Shown piece after piece: positions 55,892-64,000 of a stretch of 64,000 bases of DNA (position 1 is the stretch's first letter; every line of letters begins with the position of its first letter). The notes beneath the pieces were generated by a model. The model saw only the letters and a list, made by a program, of their open reading frames with translations. It did no database searches and was not told the origin of the DNA. Origin of the DNA: Eubacterium_G segne. Its GTDB lineage: Bacteria; Bacillota; Clostridia; Lachnospirales; Lachnospiraceae. A program made the translations under genes and the position numbers. The DNA is taken from positions 62,001 through 126,000 of the forward strand of contig NZ_JACOOZ010000006.1 in NCBI RefSeq assembly GCF_014287775.1. The letters are read 5' to 3'.

Positions 55892-56320
55892 ATGTGGGGA
55901 TTTATAATAGCATTAATTTCAGGAGCACTTATGAGTATTCAGGGTGTTTTTAATACAGAAGTTACAAAAAGCAGTAGTGTATGGGCCGCCAATTCGTGGG
56001 TACAGCTGACTGCTTTTTTTGTTTGCGTAATAGCATGGTTTATAACCGGAAAACAAAATGTTACGGGAATGTTTCAAATGGAAAACAAGTATATGCTGTT
56101 AGGAGGCGTTATAGGAGCATTTATTACTTTAACGGTAATTAAAAGCATGGATAGCTTAGGGCCGGCTCAGGCGGTAATGATAATAGTAATTTCACAGATA
56201 GTAGTGGCATATCTTATTGAGGTTTTTGGATTGTTTGGAGTTGAAAAAACAGGTTTTGAATGGAGCAAATTAGTAGGTGCTTTAGTGGCAATTGTAGGAA
56301 TTTACATTTTTCACCGATAA
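55892..56320 (+). CDS. DMT-type small transporter (DUF606/YdcZ family)
   Basis: 142 aa with four to five membrane segments. GALMSIQGVFNTEV at the start and SLGPAQAVMIIVISQIVVAY are typical of the DUF606/YdcZ half-size DMT proteins, which often act as dimers. Substrate unknown. AAGGAGAG precedes the ATG. Confidence 0.85.
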   Translation: MWGFIIALISGALMSIQGVFNTEVTKSSSVWAANSWVQLTAFFVCVIAWFITGKQNVTGMFQMENKYMLLGGVIGAFITLTVIKSMDSLGPAQAVMIIVISQIVVAYLIEVFGLFGVEKTGFEWSKLVGALVAIVGIYIFHR

Positions 56321-56348
56321 AAAATATTAAAATTGTTCAATTTGAATG

Positions 56349-56376
56349 TTGCTAACTTTTTTATATTTTGTATAAT
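56349..56376 (+). promoter_or_regulatory. promoter before comEA
   Basis: TTGCTA (56349-56354), 16-bp spacer, TATAAT (56371-56376), 43 bp before the comEA ATG. Probably drives the comEA to holA run. Confidence 0.65.
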
Positions 56377-56418
56377 TATATTATATGCGTTCATGGGGAA
56401 ACTCCAATAGGAGGATGA

Positions 56419-57021
56419 ATGTTTAATAAATTAAATAAAAAATATACAGCATTAGTTGTAATTGGCATTTTAACGTTATTTTTTTTAGTGGTTTTTTCCG
56501 GATGTGAAAATAACAAAAACAGTGTTTCATTAGAAAGTGAAAATGAAACAAAAACCAGGCAGGAGATTGCGACAGAGGCTAAAGATTTGTATGTGTATGT
56601 TACGGGAGCAGTGAAAAAGCCGGGGGTTTATGCAGTAAAACAAGGCAGTAGGGTATTTGAAGTGATAGAAAAAGCCGGAGGAATGATTAAAGCAGCAAAG
56701 AAGGACTATATTAATCAGGCAGAAACAGTGGCAGATAGCCAGAATATAAATATAATCACTAAGAAACAATACAAAAAGTTAATATCTAATGAAAAAAATC
56801 AAAATAATGATAACAAAACCGGTTCAGGAAAGATTAATATTAACAGTGCAGACGTAGCAGAACTTACCGGACTTAGCGGCATAGGTGAAGCTAAGGCAAA
56901 GGCGATTATACAGTACCGTAATGAAAATGGTAATTTTACCAATATTGAGGACATAAAGAAGGTTTCGGGAATTGGGGATGCGCTGTTTAAAAAAATAAGT
57001 AATGAAATTACGGCTAATTAA
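56419..57021 (+). CDS. comEA: competence protein ComEA (DNA receptor)
   Basis: 200 aa. Membrane anchor or lipobox at the N terminus (VVFSGC, Cys about 29), an SLBB domain (about 58-108, VYVTGAVKKPGVYAVKQGSR) and a C-terminal helix-hairpin-helix pair (about 138-198, KININSADVAELTGLSGIGE) that binds double-stranded DNA. It hands DNA to ComEC, encoded 3.2 kb downstream. The usual comEA-comEC adjacency is broken by a two-component system and a lipoprotein. GGAGG precedes the ATG. Confidence 0.92.
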   Translation: MFNKLNKKYTALVVIGILTLFFLVVFSGCENNKNSVSLESENETKTRQEIATEAKDLYVYVTGAVKKPGVYAVKQGSRVFEVIEKAGGMIKAAKKDYINQAETVADSQNINIITKKQYKKLISNEKNQNNDNKTGSGKININSADVAELTGLSGIGEAKAKAIIQYRNENGNFTNIEDIKKVSGIGDALFKKISNEITAN

Positions 57022-57034
57022 GAAAGGATAATAA

Positions 57035-57721
57035 ATGAAGGCTTTAGTGGTTGATGACGAAAAGTTAATTGTAAAAGGGCTGAAATTCAGTTTAGAGCAG
57101 GAAGGATACGAAGTGGACTGTGCATATGACGGACAGGAAGCGGTAGATAAGTGTAAGGAGAAGGAGTATGACATTGTACTTCTTGACTTAATGCTTCCAA
57201 TATTATCAGGATATGAGGTTTGCCAGCAGGTAAGGGAGTTTTCTGATATGCCAATTATAATGCTTACGGCTAAAGGGGATGACATGGACAAAATTTTAGG
57301 TCTTGAATATGGTGCTGATGATTATATTACAAAGCCTTTTAATATATTAGAGGTTAAAGCGAGAATTAAGGCTATTATAAGAAGAAACAAAAAGAGAAGC
57401 GTCAGTGTACCACAGGAGCCGAAGGTTATTATTTCAGGTAAGATGAAGTTAGATATTGAAGCAAAGCGCTTGTACATAGAAGACATTGAAATAAAACTTA
57501 CTGTTAAGGAATTTGATATATTAAAGCTTTTGGCTGAAAATCCGGGAAAAATATACTCAAGAGAGCAGTTACTTACCATTATCTGGGGGTCAAAGTATCC
57601 CGGTGATGCAAGAACTGTTGATGTAAATGTAAGAAGGTTAAGAGAAAAGATTGAGGAAAATCCGGCAAAACCAGAGTATGTTCATACTAAATGGGGCATG
57701 GGATATTATTTTCAGGGTTAG
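57035..57721 (+). CDS. OmpR-family response regulator of the second two-component system
   Basis: 228 aa. Receiver with DDE (7-9), D51 in VLLDLMLP and YITKPFN; winged-helix C terminus (GDARTVDVNVRRLREKIEENP). AGAAAGGA precedes the ATG 13 bp after comEA. With the next two genes it forms regulator-kinase-GerMN lipoprotein, the order of actinobacterial mtrA-mtrB-lpqB. Confidence 0.9.
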   Translation: MKALVVDDEKLIVKGLKFSLEQEGYEVDCAYDGQEAVDKCKEKEYDIVLLDLMLPILSGYEVCQQVREFSDMPIIMLTAKGDDMDKILGLEYGADDYITKPFNILEVKARIKAIIRRNKKRSVSVPQEPKVIISGKMKLDIEAKRLYIEDIEIKLTVKEFDILKLLAENPGKIYSREQLLTIIWGSKYPGDARTVDVNVRRLREKIEENPAKPEYVHTKWGMGYYFQG

Positions 57722-57725
57722 TTAA

Positions 57726-59180
57726 ATGAAGAAAAAGTCAGTTAGCAGGTTTGTAAGAAGTATTCAAAGTTTAAAATTCAGAGTGTTTATGATTGTAGCT
57801 GTATCCGTAATGATTCCGGCAATACTGCTTAGTGTGTTCATTGCGGTTATGGCTATTAACGGATATACCGACAAGCAGATAGACAGATTTAAGTCTAATA
57901 ATACAATGCTTAAAAACAGCATTATAAGTGAAGGGTATATTGAAAATTTAAAGTCTGAAATTGTAGATACCCAGATTGAACAATTGTCTAAAGAGTATAA
58001 TTGCAGAATTGAGATTATTAACAGACAATATACCATTTTAAAGGATACAGACAGTAGCGAAATCGGAAAAACAAGTATTTCGGACAGTGTTTTGAAGTGT
58101 ATAGATGGCGAGAATATATATGTTAAGAATCTAAAAGAGCAATATGTGGAGTTTGCCATACCTCTTGTTAGTACCGCACCGGATTCAGGGGGCAAAACCA
58201 AATCAAAGATAATTGGGGCGTTGTATATTAATTATTCAATTGCAGATGTGGATACATATGGTGACAAAATAAAAAGATACACTGTTATGGTAGATTGCAT
58301 TTTGACAGTTTTAGCCCTTGTATTGGCATGGATGTGCTCAGGATTATTTAGCAGACCGTTAAAGAGGGTTCAGGATAATATTGAAAATATTTCTAAGGGA
58401 AAGGAAATTAATAAGCGTAAGAGAGATTATTCTGAAGTGGTTGAGGTTACTGAGAGATTCCAAAAGACTGTAGACAGAATGAATACCCAGAACAAAACAA
58501 GACAGGAATTTGTATCTAATGTATCCCACGAATTAAAGACTCCAATTACTTCCATGAAGGTTTTAGCTGAATCTCTCATAGGTCAGCAGGGAATGCCGGA
58601 AGAATTATATCAGGAATTTCTCCAGGATATATGTAAGGAAATTGACAGGGAAAATGACATTATTACAGACTTGCTGGAATTGGTAAAATTAGAAAAGCAG
58701 GATATTGAAATTAATATTTCATCAGTAAATATAAATGAAATATTAGAGGCTGTGTTAAAGAGATTAAAGCCTATTGCAGAGGCAAAAAACATTGAACTTG
58801 TGTTTGAAAGTTTCAGACCGGTTATTGCTGATGTAGATCAGATAAAATTTGCCAGTGTGGCAACAAACCTTGTGGAGAATGCAATTAAGTACAATAATAC
58901 TGACGGAACTGTGACGGCATCCCTTAACTCGGATCATCAGTATTTTTATTTAAAGGTTACAGATACCGGAATTGGTATATCAGAGGAAGACCAAAAGAGG
59001 GTATTTGACAGATTTTATAGAGTGGACAAGGCAAGGTCGAGAGAAACCGGAGGAACAGGACTGGGACTTGCAATTACAAAGGATATAGTGCTTAAGCACC
59101 ATGGCTCCATAAAGATTCACAGCAAAGAAGGGGAAGGTACTACCTTTACTGTTAGAATTCCTCTTAAGTATATTCCATAA
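57726..59180 (+). CDS. sensor histidine kinase of the second two-component system
   Basis: 484 aa. Membrane segments at about 17-43 and 190-212 flank an extracytoplasmic sensor domain; HAMP (about 213-265), HisKA with FVSNVSHELKTPITSMKVLA, HATPase with TNLVENAIKYN, DTGIGI and GTGLGLAITKDI. Signal unknown. Starts 4 bp after the regulator stop; the lipoprotein follows directly. Confidence 0.9.
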   Translation: MKKKSVSRFVRSIQSLKFRVFMIVAVSVMIPAILLSVFIAVMAINGYTDKQIDRFKSNNTMLKNSIISEGYIENLKSEIVDTQIEQLSKEYNCRIEIINRQYTILKDTDSSEIGKTSISDSVLKCIDGENIYVKNLKEQYVEFAIPLVSTAPDSGGKTKSKIIGALYINYSIADVDTYGDKIKRYTVMVDCILTVLALVLAWMCSGLFSRPLKRVQDNIENISKGKEINKRKRDYSEVVEVTERFQKTVDRMNTQNKTRQEFVSNVSHELKTPITSMKVLAESLIGQQGMPEELYQEFLQDICKEIDRENDIITDLLELVKLEKQDIEINISSVNINEILEAVLKRLKPIAEAKNIELVFESFRPVIADVDQIKFASVATNLVENAIKYNNTDGTVTASLNSDHQYFYLKVTDTGIGISEEDQKRVFDRFYRVDKARSRETGGTGLGLAITKDIVLKHHGSIKIHSKEGEGTTFTVRIPLKYIP

Positions 59181-59195
59181 ATGGCAGGTAAATAT

Positions 59196-60167
59196 ATGAA
59201 AAATCATAAGTTAAATAAAAAAGCAATAATGATGTTATTAGTAGTATGCATTGCTGCCGTTGCGGTTTTGGCAGGTTGTGGAGAAAGCAGAAAAAGTGCA
59301 ACTACAGGTACAAGGATTTATTATGTTGATTTGGATAAAAAGAAACTTGTTAATGAAAGGGTTACATTAACTCAAAAGGATACTGCTAAGCTGACGGAGG
59401 AATGTCTTGAAAAATTAACCCAAAATGGTAAGCAGGATGGGGAAGCTGCGGCAGTACCTGAAAAGGTTAAAATTAACGGATACGATATTACTGACAGAAT
59501 TGCCACAATTAATTTTTCAGAAGAATATTCCATGTTGGCTGCTGACAGGGAGGTATTGTGCCGCTCAGCAATGGTACTTACATTAACACAGATAAAAGGT
59601 ATAGATTATGTGGCATTTACCGTAAATGATGCACCTTTAAGACAAAAGGACGGAAGTCTTGTGGGCACAATGAAGGCCTCAGATTTCGTGGCAGATTTAG
59701 GGGGTGGAACCAATACTCATGCCACAGCGGATTTTGTTTTGTATTTTGCCAATAAAAAGGGTAATATGCTTAAGGAATACAAGCTTATGAATGCTAAGTA
59801 TGGGGAAAAGTCAAAGGAACAGTTTATTGTGGAACAGTTAATCAGAGGACCAAAGAAGAAAGGGTATGTAGCTACACTTTCTAATAAGATAAAGACGGTT
59901 AATGTTATGACTGCAAACAATATCTGTTATGTAGATTTTGACGAAAGCTTTTTAAACGAGCAAAGCACAGTGTCAGATACATTAGTTATATATTCTATAG
60001 TAAATTCTTTATCTGGACTAAATGAAATTCACAAAGTCCAGATAAGTATCAACGGTGATGCAATGTTAGAATATCACAATAATATATCTCTATCAGAGCC
60101 TTTTATCAGGAACCTTGATTTAATTGAAAGCGAGGAAGATACTACTAAATTAAAGTTAGATAATTAA
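59196..60167 (+). CDS. lipoprotein with two GerMN domains
   Basis: 323 aa from the ATG at 59196 (an in-frame ATG sits 15 bp upstream, directly after the kinase stop). Lipobox VLAGC near residue 26. Two GerMN domains follow (about 40-165 and 175-300), each with a DF/NFSEE or DFDESF strand. GerMN lipoproteins occur in sporulation (GerM) and, as LpqB, beside MtrAB. Here it probably modulates the adjacent kinase or works in envelope maintenance (inference). Confidence 0.85.
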   Translation: MKNHKLNKKAIMMLLVVCIAAVAVLAGCGESRKSATTGTRIYYVDLDKKKLVNERVTLTQKDTAKLTEECLEKLTQNGKQDGEAAAVPEKVKINGYDITDRIATINFSEEYSMLAADREVLCRSAMVLTLTQIKGIDYVAFTVNDAPLRQKDGSLVGTMKASDFVADLGGGTNTHATADFVLYFANKKGNMLKEYKLMNAKYGEKSKEQFIVEQLIRGPKKKGYVATLSNKIKTVNVMTANNICYVDFDESFLNEQSTVSDTLVIYSIVNSLSGLNEIHKVQISINGDAMLEYHNNISLSEPFIRNLDLIESEEDTTKLKLDN

Positions 60168-60179
60168 TAGGAGACAGTT

Positions 60180-62582
60180 ATGAAAAGACCGATTTTTGTG
60201 TTGTTATTGGTCTTTGTACTTGGAGAGGTAATAGCTGTTTTAAAATTAAACATAGCCGTTTTTATACCGGTTATTTTAATAATGGTTATTATAAAAATCA
60301 TTACAAAAAAGCATGTAGGTGTTTTTGTGGTGATTTTTTTGTTTATTTCTTTAGGTTTTTTAAATACTAACAATAAAATGTTACAGCGGGATGTGGCATG
60401 GAAGTTAGGCAATATAGAGGGGGAAGGTCAGGGAAGTGTTGATAAAATATTAAAAACACAGTACGGCTATAATGTATATTTGAAAAATGCCTTAATTAAT
60501 AATAGGGAGTGTGGAAATATTATTGCTTATTTTCAATCAGAACCTGATTTAAAAATAGGAAATAAGATATATTTAAAGGGGAAATTTCAGCAGTTTGAAG
60601 TTGCCCGTAACAAAGGAAATTTTGACAGCAAAAAGTATTATTTATCCATTGGAATTACAACCAAAATAGCAGTAAAAGAGTATTATGTGTCAGATGATAA
60701 TTACGATTTCTTAAGAGATAAGCTTTGTACGTTAAGGGAATATGTTGTAGGGATGTTTTCAAAATTATGTGATACTAATGGGAAAGATAAGTGGTTGTAT
60801 GGTAATAAGGCAGGAATTTTTTCTGCAATTCTTATGGGAGATAAGACAGAACTGGATCAGGAAATAAAGGATTTGTATTCTTTATCGGGAATAGCCCATA
60901 TTTTGGCAATTAGTGGTTTGCACATAAGCTTAATTGGTATGTTTTTATATAGCCTGCTTCGAAAAAGATTTTCCTTTGCAACGTCTTCTGCCCTGACCAT
61001 AGCAGTTGTTACATTATTTGCCATAACATCAGGCATGGGAATTGCCACCATAAGAGCATTCGTGATGTTTGTTTTAAAACTAATAGGAGAAATTTTAGGA
61101 AGAAAGTATGATTACATTACAGCCATATCCTTATCGGCACTTATTCTGTTAGCAGATAATCCCTTTATAATTATTAATTCAGGCTTTCAAATGTCTTTTT
61201 GTGCCATGATTACCATAACCATAATCTGGCCTAAAGTGGTTTATTTAATAAACATCAAATCCAAAATAGCCAACAGTATTGTTCTTAGTTTGTGCATAGG
61301 AATATTTATGAATCCTGTAATTGCATATAATTATTTCCAGTTGCCGACATATTCGTTTATGTTAAACATTATCGTGGTTCCACTGTTGGGAATAGTGGTA
61401 ATATCGGCGATAGCAGGAAGCGGTATGGGATTTCTTAGTATTTTAATGGGAAAAACTGCCTTGACACCGGGGTGTCTTATATTAGAAGTTTATACTTTTC
61501 TATGTGAAAATGTTCTTAAAATACCGGGAGCGGTGATTGTGGTGGGAAAACCGACAATAAAGATCATAGTGTTATATTACATGGTGATTGTATTTTTCCT
61601 GTTTTGTTTTACACTGGTAAGAAAGAATTACGAAAAAGACTGCAATATAAAAGAGATGATTGATGAAAATGGTAAGAAAGTCATAAGCAGTCAGATAATT
61701 TTGAAAAAGCAGAGAAAATTCGATTTTAAAATACGTCTGGCTGTTATGGGAATAAGTATTTTATCAGGATTTTTTATTTATTATACACCATCAAAAGGAC
61801 TTGATATTCAGTTTATGGATGTGGGACAGGGAGACGGAATTTTTATAAAGGCAGATGATGGTACCACCATAATAATAGATGGAGGAAGCAGTGATGTAAA
61901 AAATGTGGCTAAATACAGAATGATTCCCTGCATAAAGGCATCAGGTACAGGGGTTATTGATTATGCCGTTATAACTCATGCCGATAAGGATCATATAAGT
62001 GGAATAGAAGAAATTCTAAATATGAATACTGAAAACGGTCTGACAATCAGAAATCTGGTAATGCCCCATGTTTCCTATGAGGATGAAGCATATGATGAAT
62101 TACTTACAGCAGCAAAAACAAAAGGAATACAGGTGTTATACATAAAAGAGGGAGACACTATGAAATTGGGCAAAGTGGAAATTAAATGTATTCATCCTGA
62201 TGGGAAATATATATCTGATAACAGAAATGATTATTCAACAGTTTTAAGCTTGAAATATGAAAACTTTTCGGCGTTGTTTACCGGGGATATCCCGGCAGAA
62301 ATAGAAAAAAGCATTATAAATAAAATAGATAATAACTATACAATTCTTAAGGTGGCACATCACGGCTCAAAATATTCTTCGGATATGGAATTTTTAAAAA
62401 AAGTGATGCCGGCGTATTCTGTTATATCTGTAGGGGAAGATAACAGTTACGGACATCCGGGGACTGAAACCATAAATAAGCTTAAAAGTTTAAATTCAAA
62501 GATTTTACGGACGGATTTATCCGGTGAGATAGAGATTTTTTCTAAGGAAAATAATATGGAAATTGACGTTATGAAGAATTAA
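60180..62582 (+). CDS. comEC: DNA internalisation competence protein ComEC/Rec2
   Basis: 800 aa. N-terminal membrane and OB-like region (about 1-190), the competence channel domain (about 205-480, AILMGDKTELDQEIKDLYSLSGIAHILAIS motif split across 215-245), and a C-terminal metallo-beta-lactamase domain (about 540-795) with MDVGQGDGIFI, THADKDHISG and VAHHGSKYS. It takes single-stranded DNA across the membrane; the MBL domain may degrade the other strand. AGGAGA precedes the ATG 12 bp after the lipoprotein gene. Confidence 0.94.
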   Translation: MKRPIFVLLLVFVLGEVIAVLKLNIAVFIPVILIMVIIKIITKKHVGVFVVIFLFISLGFLNTNNKMLQRDVAWKLGNIEGEGQGSVDKILKTQYGYNVYLKNALINNRECGNIIAYFQSEPDLKIGNKIYLKGKFQQFEVARNKGNFDSKKYYLSIGITTKIAVKEYYVSDDNYDFLRDKLCTLREYVVGMFSKLCDTNGKDKWLYGNKAGIFSAILMGDKTELDQEIKDLYSLSGIAHILAISGLHISLIGMFLYSLLRKRFSFATSSALTIAVVTLFAITSGMGIATIRAFVMFVLKLIGEILGRKYDYITAISLSALILLADNPFIIINSGFQMSFCAMITITIIWPKVVYLINIKSKIANSIVLSLCIGIFMNPVIAYNYFQLPTYSFMLNIIVVPLLGIVVISAIAGSGMGFLSILMGKTALTPGCLILEVYTFLCENVLKIPGAVIVVGKPTIKIIVLYYMVIVFFLFCFTLVRKNYEKDCNIKEMIDENGKKVISSQIILKKQRKFDFKIRLAVMGISILSGFFIYYTPSKGLDIQFMDVGQGDGIFIKADDGTTIIIDGGSSDVKNVAKYRMIPCIKASGTGVIDYAVITHADKDHISGIEEILNMNTENGLTIRNLVMPHVSYEDEAYDELLTAAKTKGIQVLYIKEGDTMKLGKVEIKCIHPDGKYISDNRNDYSTVLSLKYENFSALFTGDIPAEIEKSIINKIDNNYTILKVAHHGSKYSSDMEFLKKVMPAYSVISVGEDNSYGHPGTETINKLKSLNSKILRTDLSGEIEIFSKENNMEIDVMKN

Positions 62583-62627
62583 AGGTAAGATATTACATAG
62601 TTTAATAAAAAATGGCAGAGGTAAGAA

Positions 62628-63611
62628 GTGAAAACATTAGCACAGGATATTAAAAGTGGAAATTTCAAAAATGCATATTTAATTTGCGGAGAAGAGGAAT
62701 ACCTTAAGCTTAACTACAAAAATCAGCTTATTAAGGCAATAGCAGGGGAAGATACAATGAATTTAGCCCTGTATGAGGGAAAAAACATTGACATAAATGA
62801 AGTTATTGATAATGCTGAAACATTTCCTTTTTTTGCAAAGTACAGACTTATTGTATTAGAGCAGTCAGGTTTGTTTAAAACCGGTGGAGAACAGTTGGCT
62901 GAGTATATGGATAAAATTCCTGAAACTACCATTTTTCTCTTTGTGGAGCAGGACGTGGACAAGCGCAGCAAAATGTATAAGGCAGTAAAGAAAAACGGAT
63001 ATATATGCGAAATAAACCGCCAGAGCGAAAAGGATATTGAAGTGTGGGCTGCCAAAATTTTTGACTACAATGGAAAGAAGATAACAAAGGCTGACATGGC
63101 GTATTTTATTGCTAATGTGGGAACAGATATGGATATTTTGTCACAGGAAATTGAAAAACTTATAAGTTATGCCTATGACAAAAATGTTATTAATAAAAAT
63201 GATATTGATGCAGTGTGCATTAAGCAGTTAAATGTGAGAATTTTTGATATGATAGATGCCATATCCGTAAAAAATCAGCAAAAAACATTAGACTGTTATT
63301 ATGAACTTATAGCAGAAAAAGAGCCACCTATGAGAATACTGTTTATGATAAGCAGACAGTTTAATCTTATTCTTCAGGCAAAGGATTTATCTGCCAGAGG
63401 TATGAGTAAAGAACAAATAGCAGGAGCTATGGGTGTTCAGGGATTTATAGCATCTAAGAGCATTTCCCAAAGCAGAAACTTTACGGTTTCGGAGCTTAAG
63501 GCAGGGCTGGCAGAAAGTATAAGTACGGAAGAATTAATAAAATCAGGACGCTTGGATGAAAATATAGGGGTGGAAATGCTTTTAGTTAAGTACAGCAGAA
63601 AAAGCAGATAG
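62628..63611 (+). CDS. holA: DNA polymerase III subunit delta
   Basis: 327 aa from a GTG with AGAGGT upstream. AAA+-like clamp-loader subunit: NAYLICGEEEYLKLNYK at the start, FFAKYRLIVLEQSG, and the C-terminal collar with RQFNLILQAKDL. comEC-holA-rpsT is a conserved order in Firmicutes, and rpsT lies just beyond on the other strand. Confidence 0.93.
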   Translation: MKTLAQDIKSGNFKNAYLICGEEEYLKLNYKNQLIKAIAGEDTMNLALYEGKNIDINEVIDNAETFPFFAKYRLIVLEQSGLFKTGGEQLAEYMDKIPETTIFLFVEQDVDKRSKMYKAVKKNGYICEINRQSEKDIEVWAAKIFDYNGKKITKADMAYFIANVGTDMDILSQEIEKLISYAYDKNVINKNDIDAVCIKQLNVRIFDMIDAISVKNQQKTLDCYYELIAEKEPPMRILFMISRQFNLILQAKDLSARGMSKEQIAGAMGVQGFIASKSISQSRNFTVSELKAGLAESISTEELIKSGRLDENIGVEMLLVKYSRKSR

Positions 63612-63622
63612 TAAATAAAAGA

Positions 63623-63680
63623 AAAAAATAAGAGACCGTTGTTTCAACACAAGTGAAAAAACAACAGCCTCTTATTTTTG
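63623..63680. terminator. bidirectional terminator between holA and rpsT
   Basis: AAAAAATAAGAG...TTGTT pairs with AACAAC...CTCTTATTTTT around a loop; T-runs lie on both sides. Confidence 0.8.
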
Positions 63681-63690
63681 TTGCAATTAA

Positions 63691-63954
63691 TTATGCAATA
63701 GTGTTAACTAATTTTGTTAATCTTGAAACTTTTCTGGCAACATTGTTCTTGTGGAAAATCCCCTTTGAACCAGCCATTTCAATAAGCTTTGTAGCTGCGA
63801 TTAATGCTTCGTTAGCTGCAGCCTTGTCGTTTGCTTCAACAGCAGCTTCAACTTTCTTAACAGCAGTCTTAACAGCTGACTTAACTGATTTGTTTCTTTC
63901 GTACTTTGTCTGATTAACTAAAATCCTTTTCTTTGCTGACTTAATATTAGCCAT
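63691..63954 (-). CDS. rpsT: 30S ribosomal protein S20
   Basis: 87 aa, the usual length. MANIKSAKKRILVNQTKYERN is the typical start; the rest is Lys/Ala-rich helix that binds 16S rRNA. GGAGGT lies upstream of the ATG. Convergent with holA. Confidence 0.97.
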   Translation of the reverse strand: MANIKSAKKRILVNQTKYERNKSVKSAVKTAVKKVEAAVEANDKAAANEALIAATKLIEMAGSKGIFHKNNVARKVSRLTKLVNTIA

Positions 63955-64000
63955 TTTTAATACCTCCGCTTATTAACGTTTCAGATTTCCGTTGAGAGAG

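Noticed and set aside
63653..63913. 86-aa plus-strand ORF at the right end
   Set aside because: It is the antisense of rpsT, whose S20 sequence and ribosome binding site are unambiguous.

Overview
The window reads as low-GC, AT-rich chromosomal DNA of a Gram-positive anaerobe of the Clostridia, most like the Lachnospiraceae. The signs are strong AGGAG-type ribosome binding sites, lipoproteins and Sec-secreted multidomain proteins but no outer-membrane genes, a CsbB/YfhO envelope-glycosylation pair, hydroxylamine reductase with a Crp/Fnr regulator, and a second type IIA topoisomerase. This is inference from gene content; no rRNA, tRNA or CRISPR array was seen.

Layout. 1-3.9 kb: the 5' part of an ABC-F ATPase (minus strand), a GlgX/isoamylase-like GH13 protein that has lost all its catalytic residues, and a TraX-family membrane protein. 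4-19.4 kb: large secreted proteins (GH16 beta-glucanase with CBM56, beta/gamma-crystallin and CBM13 modules; papain-like protease; GH87-type alpha-1,3-glucanase; M15 peptidase) interleaved with luxS, a stand-alone RsmH paralogue, trpS and a YjjG-like phosphatase. 19.5-29 kb: a co-directional run of GNAT, histidine phosphatase, topoisomerase B and A subunits, a cell-wall glucosaminidase, a HAD-fold protein lacking its nucleophile and a PrsA-like lipoprotein. 29-37 kb: a Crp/Fnr regulator divergent from hcp over a perfect palindrome, csbB-yfhO, and an intact GH13 alpha-glucosidase.

37-46 kb is the accessory island. It holds a small secreted peptide gene, a membrane-anchored partner, two MacB/FtsX-type permeases separated by three tandem 88-bp repeats, and their ATPase. 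After an acetyltransferase and a Lys-rich secreted protein comes a polymorphic-toxin graveyard: an Rhs C-terminal tip with a 2-TM partner, gene fragments, an IS200-like transposase remnant and a probable immunity-type ORF.

46-64 kb is conserved core. argG is divergent from argCJBD, with a promoter overlapped by a possible arginine operator. A Na/Pi cotransporter has a Pho-box-like array upstream and a PhoB/PhoR-like pair downstream. A DMT transporter, comEA, a second two-component system plus a GerMN lipoprotein (MtrAB-LpqB-like order), comEC and holA follow, with rpsT convergent at the end.

Best candidates for undescribed biology: the peptide/ABC module with its triplicated 88-bp element, the Rhs tip with its 2-TM neighbour, the catalytically dead GlgX-like protein, and the palindrome centred about 41.5 bp upstream of the predicted hcp start.
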